From the NCBI GenBank assembly GCA_017470985.1, contig JAFUXA010000002.1:62001-126000 (forward strand): a stretch of 64,000 bases of DNA, read 5' to 3'. This document shows positions 9,246 through 19,111 of this stretch, piece by piece. The number at the start of each line of letters is the position of its first letter. Position 1 is the stretch's first letter. The position numbers and the translations under genes are program-made. Origin of the DNA: Lachnospiraceae bacterium (GTDB lineage: Bacteria > Bacillota > Clostridia > Lachnospirales > Lachnospiraceae). The notes beneath the pieces are model-generated. The model was given only the letters and a program-made list of their open reading frames with translations, did no database searches and had not been told where the DNA came from.

Positions 9246-10205
9246 ATGTTTGGGAATAAAAGCATAAAAGAACAACTTCAAAAAGCACAGGAGATGGGAA
9301 ATCAATCCAAGGAAATGTTGGATCAGGTTTCAGTAGATTCTTCTGATATTCAGGTGGAAATCGACCAGCTCAATATGAGTGCCAGTCGAATGGATCACAG
9401 TCTGACCAAGGTGGTTGATTGTACCAAGGAGGCTAGAGATTATCATGAGGAAATCTCTGACAAGCTTGGAGAGATGCAGGATATCACTGGAGATTTAGAG
9501 AGCCAGGGGAAGCTGGTGACAGAAGCTTATACTACTCAGGTGAAATTTGTATCGAAGCAGCGGGAACAGCTGACAGGTCTTATTGAAGATGGCAAGAATT
9601 ACACAAGTCTGTCTAAGTCAGTATCACAACTTTCCAAGAATCAGGAGGAAAGCCTCATTGCTCTTATGGCAGAGATAACAGATATCAGAACTGTGGTAAA
9701 TAATATTGGAGCCATGGCTCTTGATGCAGCTATTGAAGCAGGGCGTATGGGCGAGACAGGAATTAATTTCGTCAAGGCAGCAGAAAATATTCGTCAGGCC
9801 ACCAATGATTTTGGTGAGAAGACAGAAGCTCTGCAGATGGAATTGCAGAAATTGCAGAATGTACATCAGGAGAGCGAGCAGGAGATGAACAAATTTATAT
9901 CTCTTGTAAAAGATAATAATAAAACAGCATCCACATTGTTAAATGCAGCAGAGAAAAATGAAAAGCAGGATAGACCGGATGCCAAGGGGCTGTCAGATTA
10001 TCTGAATCAATTAATGGAATTGCAAAATGACATTATTGATATAAATACCAATAGCAAGAAGACACAGGAAACCATTCTAGATGAGATGGAAAGTATTGGC
10101 GCTTGTTATATGGAACAACAGGATAGTACAACTAGAATTGAAACATCAATCAACCACATGAAACAAGTGCTATCTGACACAGAAAACACAGAGCAGGGGG
10201 AATAA
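9246..10205 (+). CDS. Soluble receptor-like coiled-coil protein with divergent MCP tip
   Basis: The 319-residue protein has no membrane segment or sensor domain and is almost entirely heptad-like helix. Near residue 155 it reads MALDAAIEAGRMGETGINFVKAAENIRQ, recognisably the chemoreceptor hairpin tip but with changes from the usual [14 protein letters not shown] and with VVADEIR replaced by VKAAENIR. It may join receptor arrays as a cytoplasmic adaptor or may have left chemotaxis altogether. The start follows GGAGG with 6 bases of spacing. It is 44 bases after recJ and 5 bases before the hydrolase gene, suggesting a shared transcript. Confidence 0.75.
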   Translation: MFGNKSIKEQLQKAQEMGNQSKEMLDQVSVDSSDIQVEIDQLNMSASRMDHSLTKVVDCTKEARDYHEEISDKLGEMQDITGDLESQGKLVTEAYTTQVKFVSKQREQLTGLIEDGKNYTSLSKSVSQLSKNQEESLIALMAEITDIRTVVNNIGAMALDAAIEAGRMGETGINFVKAAENIRQATNDFGEKTEALQMELQKLQNVHQESEQEMNKFISLVKDNNKTASTLLNAAEKNEKQDRPDAKGLSDYLNQLMELQNDIIDINTNSKKTQETILDEMESIGACYMEQQDSTTRIETSINHMKQVLSDTENTEQGE

Positions 10206-10210
10206 TTAAA

Positions 10211-11158
10211 ATGGCGACAAAAGAGGAGTATAGTTTTCAGTCAGCAAACAATGTAACAACCATTCATGGTGTTAAATGGACACCGGATACAGAGCCTATT
10301 GCAGTAATTCAATTGGTTCACGGAATGGTGGAGTATATCGAGAGATATACAGCTTTTGCAGAATTTCTGGCAAGTAAGGGATTCGTAGTAGTCGGACATG
10401 ATCATGTAGGACACGGTCATTCTATGAAGAGTATTGATGAAGCAGGTTATATGTATGACAAGCATCCAAGCAATATAATGGTAGAGGACATTTATACCAA
10501 TTATAAGATGACACAGCCACAGTATAAGGGGCTTCCATATTTTATCCTGGGCCATTCAATGGGCTCATATATGCTTCGTAAATTCTTGTGTGTACATGCC
10601 AATGATTTAGATGATTTATCAGGAGCTATTATAATGGGAACAGGTTCAGAGGCAGATGGAGCTATCAAGGCTGGACTTACAGTTATCAATCTGTTATCTA
10701 AGTTCAAAGGCGAGAATTATAGAAGTACATTTGTCAGAGATATGACATATGGCGGACCATATAAGCAGTACGATTGTACAGGTGCCAACCCTGAGAATAG
10801 CTGGTTATCCAAGAATGTGGGAAATGTTAAAGCTTATTACAAGGATCCTTATTGTACATTTGTATTTCCACTTCATGCTTACAGAGGTTTGGTTGAGTCA
10901 ACAGGATATGACAACAAGATGGAGAATATCAAGAAGATGAGAAAGTCTCTTCCAATCTTCTTCGTATCAGGAGCTTGTGATCCTGTTGGAAATATGGGCA
11001 AAGGTGTTCAGGAAGCTCATGATAAATTCCTTGAAGCTGGAATGGAAGATGTAGAGATTAAGCTCTATCCAAATGACAGACATGAGATTTTAAATGAGTT
11101 AGACAGAGATGCAGTCTACAACGACATTTATCAGTGGATGTTATCTAAAATGGTTTAA
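10211..11158 (+). CDS. Alpha/beta hydrolase of the monoacylglycerol lipase/lysophospholipase type
   Basis: The 315-residue protein has an alpha/beta hydrolase fold with IQLVHGMVEYIERY (oxyanion segment), GHDHVGHG, the nucleophile elbow GHSMGS (Ser118 by position) and a late DRHEILNE that supplies the catalytic His. This pattern fits serine aquatic-lipase-like YtpA/PldB proteins that cleave lysophospholipids or monoglycerides. No signal peptide is present. It begins 5 bases after the receptor-like gene and ends at a strong terminator. Confidence 0.88.
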   Translation: MATKEEYSFQSANNVTTIHGVKWTPDTEPIAVIQLVHGMVEYIERYTAFAEFLASKGFVVVGHDHVGHGHSMKSIDEAGYMYDKHPSNIMVEDIYTNYKMTQPQYKGLPYFILGHSMGSYMLRKFLCVHANDLDDLSGAIIMGTGSEADGAIKAGLTVINLLSKFKGENYRSTFVRDMTYGGPYKQYDCTGANPENSWLSKNVGNVKAYYKDPYCTFVFPLHAYRGLVESTGYDNKMENIKKMRKSLPIFFVSGACDPVGNMGKGVQEAHDKFLEAGMEDVEIKLYPNDRHEILNELDRDAVYNDIYQWMLSKMV

Positions 11159-11200
11159 GAATTATATAATGCCATAAGAAATATTATTAAATAAAATAAT

Positions 11201-11245
11201 AGCCTGCGGGATAGGATAAATAATATTTATCAAATCTCACAGGCT
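11201..11245. terminator. Bidirectional intrinsic terminator
   Basis: AGCCTG pairs with CAGGCT and the inner GATAAAT pairs with ATTTATC, giving one long imperfect hairpin. It is followed by TTATTTTTAT on the plus strand and sits between convergent genes. Confidence 0.85.
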
Positions 11246-11251
11246 TTATTT

Positions 11252-12304
11252 TTATACTTTCTGGCTTAGAAATGCCATCAATTTGCGAAGGGGTTTGAAA
11301 TCGTCCTGGATTTCTTCCACCTTCAGGCGGTTTTCTTCACTGAATCCCACCAGTATTTCATGGTTGGCTTCTGCTAAGTAATCCATAATACCATCAATAT
11401 CACTCTTTACATTCTTAGGGCATTTGATGTAATGCTTATTGGCAGCAGTAATATGCAGCGTATAAGATATACTGAAATGATGCCATAAGAATTTATGAAG
11501 GGTGGAATACTTATAAATCCATATAATCTGATCAATTGGCACAATGGCTATTCCGAAATTGGAAGTCTCAATGAAGTAGTGTTCTGTAATAAACATATCC
11601 TCTGTGGCCAGCTGTGGTAGCGTGGCCAGTTCTTCCTCGGCTTGTTTAAGTATCTGAGTTGGATTGCCGTAAGCTCGTAGTCGCTGTACAGGCAATGAGT
11701 ACTTCGGAAAAGCAATATATATGCCATAGACTACTATGTTTATCATGGCAAATATTCCTGTAAACCAGTATACAAACAGAAACAGCTTGGTTCTGAAATC
11801 TGTAGCTGCAGGTTCAGATAACATATAATCTGAAACTGTAGAATGAATTCCCTGGGTGCTCCAATTCAAATCCACTGCCATGGCATTTAAGAGCTGGTCC
11901 TGGGATTTTGAATTATGAAGTATTTTCACAGGAAGGGATATGGCATTGATCTGAGATATTCCCTGCTGGCTGGTTTTTGGCGAGAGCAATACGATTACAC
12001 ATTTATCATTTACCATAGTGTAATAATAGTAGCCTTCTGTTCCATACAGCCATTCCTTGGTATAGCCTGTGAAATATAAGTTAGTTAAATCCGCTTTCAC
12101 ATACTTGGTTCTATCCTGATATAAGGACTCCAGCGAGGTGGAATTATCCGAAGTGTCAACATGCTTCGGAGTTGCCATCTGCGGAATAGGTAATATCAAG
12201 GTTATTATTACCAGTAACAACAGATATATAATAGGCGATATGATTCTTCGTTTATAGAAACTTTGAATGTTTTTACTTATATAATGTTCTAAGTTCTCAA
12301 TCAT
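11252..12304 (-). CDS. Uncharacterised protein with two membrane segments
   Basis: I do not recognise this 350-residue protein. It has one membrane segment near residues 21-43 (ISPIIYLLLLVIITLILPIP), a predicted extracellular region of about 125 residues, a second membrane segment near 174-196, and a cytoplasmic C-terminal region of about 150 residues. That C-terminal part contains a beta-rich stretch (FGIAIVPIDQIIWIYKYS) that resembles PH-like domains of Firmicute membrane proteins, an impression only. It is transcribed away from the methyltransferase gene across a 117-base intergenic region. Confidence 0.6.
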   Translation of the reverse strand: MIENLEHYISKNIQSFYKRRIISPIIYLLLLVIITLILPIPQMATPKHVDTSDNSTSLESLYQDRTKYVKADLTNLYFTGYTKEWLYGTEGYYYYTMVNDKCVIVLLSPKTSQQGISQINAISLPVKILHNSKSQDQLLNAMAVDLNWSTQGIHSTVSDYMLSEPAATDFRTKLFLFVYWFTGIFAMINIVVYGIYIAFPKYSLPVQRLRAYGNPTQILKQAEEELATLPQLATEDMFITEHYFIETSNFGIAIVPIDQIIWIYKYSTLHKFLWHHFSISYTLHITAANKHYIKCPKNVKSDIDGIMDYLAEANHEILVGFSEENRLKVEEIQDDFKPLRKLMAFLSQKV

Positions 12305-12421
12305 TATTTTAGTATAAGATTTAGAACAAGAATAATCAAGGCGAAAACCCGGTGTCAGTTTGCATTTGCCTAGAAATGTGGTAGTATAGCAAAAGGGAAA
12401 AAATGTCTATTGGAGGATGAG

Positions 12422-13177
12422 ATGGCATCATACGAAAGCTTCGCAGAAGTATATGATATGTATATGGATAATGTGGATTATGATAAATGGTGTCATAATT
12501 TGGTAGACATACTTGCCAAGTATGATATTACAGAAGGCCTGGTGGCTGATTTGGGATGTGGTACAGGCAAGATGACTCGCGCTCTTAGGGACTCGGGCTT
12601 TGATATGATAGGAATTGATAATTCTTATGATATGTTAGGCATAGCCATGGCCCAGGATATGGATGGGATCCTGTATTTGTGTCAGGACATGAGAGAGTTT
12701 GAGTTATATGGCACGGTAGCTGCCATTGTAAGTGTGTGTGATTCCATGAATTACATTACTGATTTAGAGGACTTGAAGCAGGTCTTTGCTCTGGCCAATA
12801 ATTATCTGGATCCAAGAGGTATATTTATATGTGACATGAATACTATATATAAATATGAAACTCTACTGGGAGATAATACATTTGCAGAAAACAGAGATGA
12901 GGGAAGCTTCATTTGGGAAAATGATTACGACAATCAGACTCATTTAAACGAGTATGATTTGACTCTGTATATTGCTGATGAAAATGAAGACGGAGAGGAA
13001 GTATACAACCGTTTTGAAGAACAGCATATACAGAGAGCATATACTATAGAAGAAATACGAGAAGCTGTGGCAGATGGCGGTATGGAACTGGTGGATATTA
13101 TTGATGTGGATACAATGGATAAGCCTGTTCCGGAGACTGAGAGAATATATGTCATAGCTAGAGAGGTAGGCAAGTAG
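12422..13177 (+). CDS. Class I SAM-dependent methyltransferase
   Basis: The ATG at 12422 is chosen because GGAGG lies 5 bases upstream; the in-frame TTG at 12410 lies before that site. The 251-residue protein has the SAM-binding motif I VADLGCGTGKMTRAL near residue 44 and the acidic residue after strand 2 in GIDNSYDML. It resembles small cytosolic methyltransferases (UbiE/Methyltransf_25 type) with unknown acceptor. Its stop is 5 bases before the hslO start, so the two are probably co-transcribed. The substrate cannot be inferred. Confidence 0.88.
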   Translation: MASYESFAEVYDMYMDNVDYDKWCHNLVDILAKYDITEGLVADLGCGTGKMTRALRDSGFDMIGIDNSYDMLGIAMAQDMDGILYLCQDMREFELYGTVAAIVSVCDSMNYITDLEDLKQVFALANNYLDPRGIFICDMNTIYKYETLLGDNTFAENRDEGSFIWENDYDNQTHLNEYDLTLYIADENEDGEEVYNRFEEQHIQRAYTIEEIREAVADGGMELVDIIDVDTMDKPVPETERIYVIAREVGK

Positions 13178-13182
13178 AGATT

Positions 13183-14076
13183 ATGTCAGATTATATTGTA
13201 AGAGCAACAGCAGCAGATGATGCTATTAGAGCATTTGCTATAAATTCCAAGGATATTGTGCAGACAGCCAGAGATAATCATAATACAAGTCCTATTGCTA
13301 CAGCTGCATTGGGTAGAATGTTATCAGCTGGTGCCATGATGGGGGTTATGATGAAGGGTGAAGATGATTTGCTTACTCTGCAGGTGTTGGGTAGCGGCCC
13401 TATTCATGGAGTTACTGTAACTGCCAATTCCAGAGGCGAGGTAAAAGGTTTCGCCAATGAGACACAGATTGATCTGCCACCAAATGCCCAGGGTAAGCTT
13501 AATGTAGGCGGCGCAGTTGGTGTAGGAATACTTAGAGTTATCAAGGACATGGGCTTGAAGGAACCTTATGTGGGAACAGTTCCTATTCAGACAGGTGAGA
13601 TAGCAGAGGATTTGACATATTATTTTGCATCTAGTGAGCAGGTTCCATCTTCCGTAGGACTTGGAGTCCTTGTAGATGTGGATGGCTCAGTTTTGCAGGC
13701 TGGTGGATTTATCATTCAACTTATGCCTTTCGCTTCAGATGAGGTTGTTGAGAAGCTGGAAGCTAACATCAAAGAACTTGATTCAGTTACCAATATGCTC
13801 TCGAAGGGTATGACTCCGGAAAATATTTTGGAGACAGTATTAGCAGGTCTTGATGTGAAATTCCTCGAGACAACAGATGCGAAATTTGTATGTGACTGCT
13901 CGGCTGAGCGAGTTGAGAGAAGCCTTATAGCTTTAGGGGATGAGGATGTGGCTGATATTATTTCGGACGGTAAGCCAATTGAGATTAAATGTCAGTTCTG
14001 TAACAAGGCTTATGAATATACAGTGGAAGAACTTATTGAATTGAGAAATAAAGCTCGTGGCGGGAAGCGCAAGTAG
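13183..14076 (+). CDS. hslO: Redox-regulated chaperone Hsp33
   Basis: The 297-residue protein has the Hsp33 N-terminal domain (DYIVRATAADDAIRAFA, then LGRMLSAGAMMG) and the C-terminal zinc centre with Cys237-x-Cys239 and Cys270-x2-Cys273. In the family these cysteines bind zinc when reduced; oxidation releases zinc, unfolds the C-terminus and switches on holdase activity. In an anaerobe it would protect against oxygen exposure. Length matches the family (about 290). It sits 5 bases after the methyltransferase gene. Confidence 0.95.
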   Translation: MSDYIVRATAADDAIRAFAINSKDIVQTARDNHNTSPIATAALGRMLSAGAMMGVMMKGEDDLLTLQVLGSGPIHGVTVTANSRGEVKGFANETQIDLPPNAQGKLNVGGAVGVGILRVIKDMGLKEPYVGTVPIQTGEIAEDLTYYFASSEQVPSSVGLGVLVDVDGSVLQAGGFIIQLMPFASDEVVEKLEANIKELDSVTNMLSKGMTPENILETVLAGLDVKFLETTDAKFVCDCSAERVERSLIALGDEDVADIISDGKPIEIKCQFCNKAYEYTVEELIELRNKARGGKRK

Positions 14077-14140
14077 CATTATTTTCAACATATAGATAAT
14101 CAGTAAATGGAGAAAGCGGAATAGTTTTAGAGGGATTATT

Positions 14141-16066
14141 ATGAGAGACGGATTTATTAAGGTAGCAGCAGTTACACCTGAGATTTGTGTAGCTGATGTA
14201 GATGGCAATGTAAATCGAATAAAAGAAAACATGTCTCTGGCGGACAGTGAAAATGTAAAATTGATGGTATTTCCGGAATTATGCATAACAGGATATAGCT
14301 GTGGGGATTTATTCTATCAGAGAACTCTTCTGGAGAAAGCTATGTCAGGCCTGAAATCCATTGCAAATGAGAGCGCTAAGTATGATGCAGTTTTCGTTGT
14401 GGGCTTGCCTCTGTCACATGGTGGAAAGCTATATAATGTAGCAGCTGTTGTATCTCATGGCGAGGTTTTGGGTCTTGTGCCCAAGACATATTTGCCAAAT
14501 TACAATGAGTTCTATGAAGCCCGTAGATTTACGCCGGCTCCAAAGGACAAGGTTTTGCTGGATACTTCATTAAATGAACATGATATGTGTATATTTGGCA
14601 CAGATATTATATTTACATGTGATGCTATTCCTGAGTTTTCTTTTGCAATAGAAATCTGCGAGGACCTATGGACACCTTGCCCGCCTAGTGTGAGACATTG
14701 TATAAATGGTGCCAATATAATTGTGAATCTGTCTGCCAGCAATGAACTTGTTGGCAAGAATAGCTATAGAAGAGAGTTGGTAACTACTCAGTCAGCCAGA
14801 CTGTATTGTGGATATATATATGCAAGTGCCGGTGAGGGTGAATCCACACAGGATGTGGTTTATTCCGGCCACAATATGATTGCGGAAAATGGAATTATGT
14901 TAAATGAGTCTGCTCTTTACAGACCAGGCTATATTGTATCAGAGATAGATGTGCAGGCTATTGAAGCTAAGCGCAGAAATATGACAACTTATGATGTGCC
15001 TGAATTACATAGTAATTATATCCGTCAGACTTTCAGTTTGAACATGTCAGAGACCAAGGTTACAAGATTTGTAGACAAGGCACCTTTCGTTCCATCTAAT
15101 CAGACAATCCTTCGCAGACGTTGCGAGGAGATTTTGGATATTCAGTCAGTGGGATTGAAGAAGAGATTGGCTCATACCCATTGTAAGACTGCAGTAGTGG
15201 GAATATCTGGAGGTTTGGATTCCACACTGGCCCTTTTGGTTACAACAAGAGCATTTGACATGCTTGGCCTGGACAGAAGAGGCATTATCGCAGTGACAAT
15301 GCCTGGCTTTGGAACTACTGATAGAACTTACAACAATGCAATTGATATGATTGATAGACTTGGAGTGACTCTCCGTGAGATTTCCATCAAGGATGCAGTG
15401 CTTCAACATTTTACAGATATAGGACAGGATCCAGAGGTTCATGATGTGACTTATGAAAATGGTCAGGCTCGTGAGAGAACTCAGATTCTCATGGATATTG
15501 CCAACAAGGAAAATGGTATGGTAATTGGTACTGGGGATATGTCCGAATTGGCTCTTGGTTGGGCTACTTATAATGGAGATCATATGTCTATGTATGGAGT
15601 TAACTGCTCTGTGCCAAAGACATTGGTTAGATATCTGGTGAGCTATTATGCCAACTTCCAGGCGGATGAGACCCTTAGAGAGGTGTTGCTTGATGTGCTT
15701 GATACACCTGTGTCTCCAGAACTTTTGCCACCGAAGGATGGGCAGATCGCTCAGAAGACAGAGGATTTGGTGGGACCATATGAATTACATGATTTCTTCT
15801 TATATCATATGATGAGATATGGCTCGAATCCATCCAAGATTTATAGATTAGCTTTGATTGCTTTTGAAAATGATTATGATAGAGAGACTGTTTTGAAATG
15901 GTTGAAGACATTTTACAGAAGATTCTTCAGTCAGCAATTCAAGAGATCATGTCTGCCGGACGGACCAAAGGTGGGTACAGTCAGCTTGTCTCCAAGAGGA
16001 GATTTGCGTATGCCTTCAGATGCGTTGGCAGATATTTGGTTAAAACAGATTGACACATTGAGCTAA
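14141..16066 (+). CDS. nadE: Glutamine-dependent NAD+ synthetase
   Basis: The 641-residue protein fuses a nitrilase-like glutaminase domain (1 to about 290) to an NAD synthetase domain (about 320-641). The glutaminase triad is visible as Glu46 (PELCITGY), Lys115 (PKTYLPNYNEF) and Cys173 (EICEDLW). The synthetase ATP-binding loop SGGLDST spans residues 356-362. It makes NAD+ from deamido-NAD+ and ATP using ammonia channelled from glutamine. The start follows GAGGGA with 7 bases of spacing. Both active sites look complete. Confidence 0.95.
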   Translation: MRDGFIKVAAVTPEICVADVDGNVNRIKENMSLADSENVKLMVFPELCITGYSCGDLFYQRTLLEKAMSGLKSIANESAKYDAVFVVGLPLSHGGKLYNVAAVVSHGEVLGLVPKTYLPNYNEFYEARRFTPAPKDKVLLDTSLNEHDMCIFGTDIIFTCDAIPEFSFAIEICEDLWTPCPPSVRHCINGANIIVNLSASNELVGKNSYRRELVTTQSARLYCGYIYASAGEGESTQDVVYSGHNMIAENGIMLNESALYRPGYIVSEIDVQAIEAKRRNMTTYDVPELHSNYIRQTFSLNMSETKVTRFVDKAPFVPSNQTILRRRCEEILDIQSVGLKKRLAHTHCKTAVVGISGGLDSTLALLVTTRAFDMLGLDRRGIIAVTMPGFGTTDRTYNNAIDMIDRLGVTLREISIKDAVLQHFTDIGQDPEVHDVTYENGQARERTQILMDIANKENGMVIGTGDMSELALGWATYNGDHMSMYGVNCSVPKTLVRYLVSYYANFQADETLREVLLDVLDTPVSPELLPPKDGQIAQKTEDLVGPYELHDFFLYHMMRYGSNPSKIYRLALIAFENDYDRETVLKWLKTFYRRFFSQQFKRSCLPDGPKVGTVSLSPRGDLRMPSDALADIWLKQIDTLS

Positions 16067-16111
16067 AAAATGTTTCAATGATTTTTATATAAAATTGAAG
16101 GGAAGATAGAT

Positions 16112-17938
16112 ATGTTTTTTAAGAAAAAACAAGAGATGACTTCAGTTGAAGAGACGCAAGAGGCGATAGAAGCTGCTCTGGATTCATCCAATGATGCATC
16201 AGAGCAAGGCTCTAAGAGAAATATCAATTGGAAGAAGATTGGTATTATTGCCGGCAGTGTGGCGGCTGTATGTCTGATAGTATTTGTTGGATTTGGAATA
16301 TATTTTCAGAGCCATTTCTATTTCAGAAGTACTATTAACGGAACGGACACTTCCGGAGTGAATGTGGCAACTGCTAAAAAGCGTTTGTCTGCTTCAGCTA
16401 AGGGCTATGAACTGAAAATTACAGACAAGAAGAAAAATATCAAGACTTTAAGCGCTGAGGATTTAGGTGTTGAGATTGATATTACTGACAAGAAACTCCA
16501 GAATATCATGGATAAACAGAATGGTTTCATGTGGGTGAATTATCTGTTTAATCCTAAGGAATATGTGGATGATGCATTGGTTTCATGCAATGAGGACACA
16601 TTGAACAAGACAGTATTCAGTTTGTATCTGGACTTGACCAAAGAGGTTGTTCCAACAGTCAATGCCAATGTGAAATACAACAAGGGTGAATTTCAGGTTG
16701 TAGATGAAGTATATGGTACAGAGATTGTATTTGAAGATTTCAGAGATATGGTGGAGAAGTCTGCTTTAACTTTGGATAAGAGCCTGGATATGACAGCTGA
16801 TAAATGTTACAAGCAGCCTGAGTACACTGCAGAATCCAAGGAAATCAAATCTCTTATTAAATCTTTGAATTCATATGTGGATACCAAGATTACTTATACA
16901 GTAGGTAATGAGAAGGAAGAGATTCCAAAGGATACCATCGGTTCATGGTTGAAGGGTGGAGATGATATGAAGCCTGCATTTAATGATGAGCTTATGGGTG
17001 AATTCGTATCTGCTATGGGCAAGAAATATAATACCTATGGTCAGCCAAAGACTCTTAATTCCCAGTATGGTGTTACGGTTACAGTGCCAGGTGGAAATTA
17101 TGGATGGAAGATTGACAAGGACAAGGAAATTGCTCAGCTGAAGGAAGATTTAGCAAAGGGCAAGGATGTGTCCAGAGATTTCGTATATCAGTATACAGCT
17201 GCAAGCCGTGATGGAAATGATTATGGTAATACTTATGTGGAAGTAAACTACACAGCTCAGATGGTATATCTCATCGTAAATGGTAGCTGCGTAATGTCTA
17301 CTCCTTGTGTTACGGGTAATCCGAACAACGGACATTACACTCCTTGCGGAGCATATAGAATCACATATTGTGAGAAGGATGCAATCCTTAAAGGTGACAA
17401 CTATAGAACCCATGTAAGTTATTGGATGCCATTTAACGGAGACATCGGATTGCATGATGCTATCTGGCAGAAATCCTTTGGCGGACAGAGATATAAAGAG
17501 GGCTTTGGATCCCATGGATGTGTAAATCTGCCATTATCTGCAGCAGGTACAATATTTGCCAATGTGAAGACTGGCTATCCGGTCCTTCTATATGAATTGC
17601 CTGGAACTGAGACAGTGGATACATTGACTCAGCAGAATGCTAATAACTGTATTGATGCAATAAATGCTATTGGCCCGGTAACAGCTAACAGTGGTCAGCC
17701 AATTGCAGATGCCAGAGCAATGTATGAAGAGCTGACAGATTCTGGCAAGGGACTTGTTACCAATATTCAGGTGCTTATAGATGCAGAATATGCATACAAT
17801 AATATTCTGGCTCAGATTGCACAGCAGCAGGCGGCTCAACAGGCTGCACAGCAGGCGGCAGAGGAAGCAGCTCGTCAACAGGCACAGCAGCAGGAGCAAT
17901 CTATCAAGAATCAGATTAGCCAACAGTTAGGACAATAG
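16112..17938 (+). CDS. L,D-transpeptidase (YkuD) with N-terminal anchor and Q-rich tail
   Basis: The 608-residue protein has a cytoplasmic N-terminus, one membrane segment (about 49-68), two putative peptidoglycan-binding repeats (about 75-340, VG_K/PG_binding_4 type) and a YkuD catalytic domain (about 370-490) whose SHGCVN contains Cys470. It makes 3-3 crosslinks in peptidoglycan or attaches proteins to it. After the catalytic domain is a helical module of about 50 residues (IDAINAIGPVT, YEELTDSGKGLVTN) like those repeated in Firmicute surface proteins, then an Ala/Gln-rich tail. The protein follows nadE by 45 bases. Confidence 0.92.
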   Translation: MFFKKKQEMTSVEETQEAIEAALDSSNDASEQGSKRNINWKKIGIIAGSVAAVCLIVFVGFGIYFQSHFYFRSTINGTDTSGVNVATAKKRLSASAKGYELKITDKKKNIKTLSAEDLGVEIDITDKKLQNIMDKQNGFMWVNYLFNPKEYVDDALVSCNEDTLNKTVFSLYLDLTKEVVPTVNANVKYNKGEFQVVDEVYGTEIVFEDFRDMVEKSALTLDKSLDMTADKCYKQPEYTAESKEIKSLIKSLNSYVDTKITYTVGNEKEEIPKDTIGSWLKGGDDMKPAFNDELMGEFVSAMGKKYNTYGQPKTLNSQYGVTVTVPGGNYGWKIDKDKEIAQLKEDLAKGKDVSRDFVYQYTAASRDGNDYGNTYVEVNYTAQMVYLIVNGSCVMSTPCVTGNPNNGHYTPCGAYRITYCEKDAILKGDNYRTHVSYWMPFNGDIGLHDAIWQKSFGGQRYKEGFGSHGCVNLPLSAAGTIFANVKTGYPVLLYELPGTETVDTLTQQNANNCIDAINAIGPVTANSGQPIADARAMYEELTDSGKGLVTNIQVLIDAEYAYNNILAQIAQQQAAQQAAQQAAEEAARQQAQQQEQSIKNQISQQLGQ

Positions 17939-18040
17939 GCTGAGTTATTATATAATATGGCTAAATGCTGTATGAGAGATAATAATAAGGGATTCGTAGT
18001 AACTTATAGATTAGTAGCATACAAGTAATACGAGGTAATT

Positions 18041-19111
18041 ATGAAAAGATGGGAAGCAAATGTTCGCAAGGTTGTACCATATGTACCGGGCGAGCAGCCA
18101 AAAGAGACAGACATCATCAAGTTGAATACTAATGAGAATCCATATCCACCATCACCTATGGTTTTGGAAGCATTACAGAATGTGAAATATGAGGATTTGA
18201 GACTTTATCCTGATCCTGAGATTAGTCAGCTGGTTCACTCGATAGCAGCTGATAAGGGATTGGACGACAATCAGGTCTTCGTTGGAGTGGGCTCAGATGA
18301 TGTGTTAGCCATGAGTTTTATGACATTCTTTAATTCCGATAAGCCTGTGTTCTTCCCGGATATTACATATTCATTCTATGATGTGTGGGCAGATTTGTTT
18401 CATATAAAATATGAGACCAAGGCATTGAGGGATGATTTTACAATTGATGTAAATGATTATAAAGCGCCAAATGGTGGTATAGTTATTCCTAATCCAAATG
18501 CGCCGACAGGTCTGGAGGCTTCAAGCAGCGCAATTGAATCTATTATTGCAGCCAATGAGGATTCTATTGTTATAATTGATGAAGCCTATGTGGATTTTGG
18601 CGCCAGATCCGTGGTTTCACTTATTGAGAAGTATGATAATCTGTTGGTTGTACAGACATTTTCCAAATCCCGTTCTATGGCAGGCAGCCGAATTGGATTT
18701 GCCATGGGTAATGCCAAGCTGATTAAATATCTAAATGACTGTAAATATTCATTTAATTCATATACAATGGATAGAATCACTATGGCCGTTGGCCAGGCTG
18801 CTATAGAAGATGTAGATTATTTCAATTCCACTGTGGCAGATATTATATCTACAAGAGAGTGGGTGAAGGATGAGTTGGATGATTTGGGATTTGTATTCCC
18901 TGATTCCTCTGCGAATTTTATTTTCGCATCCCATCCTGATATTGCAGCAGCAGAGATTTTTGAAGAATTGAAGAAGCGTGGTATTTATGTGAGATATTTC
19001 AATAAGCCACGAATCGATAATTACCTGAGAATTACAATAGGAACAGATGAGCAGATGGGACAGCTCATTGAAGCACTGAAAGAAATAAGGAGTTTAAAAT
19101 GTCACGATTAA
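18041..19111 (+). CDS. hisC: Histidinol-phosphate aminotransferase
   Basis: The 356-residue protein is a fold-type I PLP aminotransferase with LNTNENPYPPSP, NPNAPTG, IIDEAYVDFG and TFSKSRSMAGSRIGFAMG, where the Lys of SKS is the PLP lysine. It converts imidazole acetol phosphate to histidinol phosphate. It stands alone here; the hisA gene is 18 kb away, so histidine genes are scattered in this genome. It overlaps the next gene by 13 bases, indicating translational coupling to a membrane protein of unrelated type. Confidence 0.93.
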   Translation: MKRWEANVRKVVPYVPGEQPKETDIIKLNTNENPYPPSPMVLEALQNVKYEDLRLYPDPEISQLVHSIAADKGLDDNQVFVGVGSDDVLAMSFMTFFNSDKPVFFPDITYSFYDVWADLFHIKYETKALRDDFTIDVNDYKAPNGGIVIPNPNAPTGLEASSSAIESIIAANEDSIVIIDEAYVDFGARSVVSLIEKYDNLLVVQTFSKSRSMAGSRIGFAMGNAKLIKYLNDCKYSFNSYTMDRITMAVGQAAIEDVDYFNSTVADIISTREWVKDELDDLGFVFPDSSANFIFASHPDIAAAEIFEELKKRGIYVRYFNKPRIDNYLRITIGTDEQMGQLIEALKEIRSLKCHD

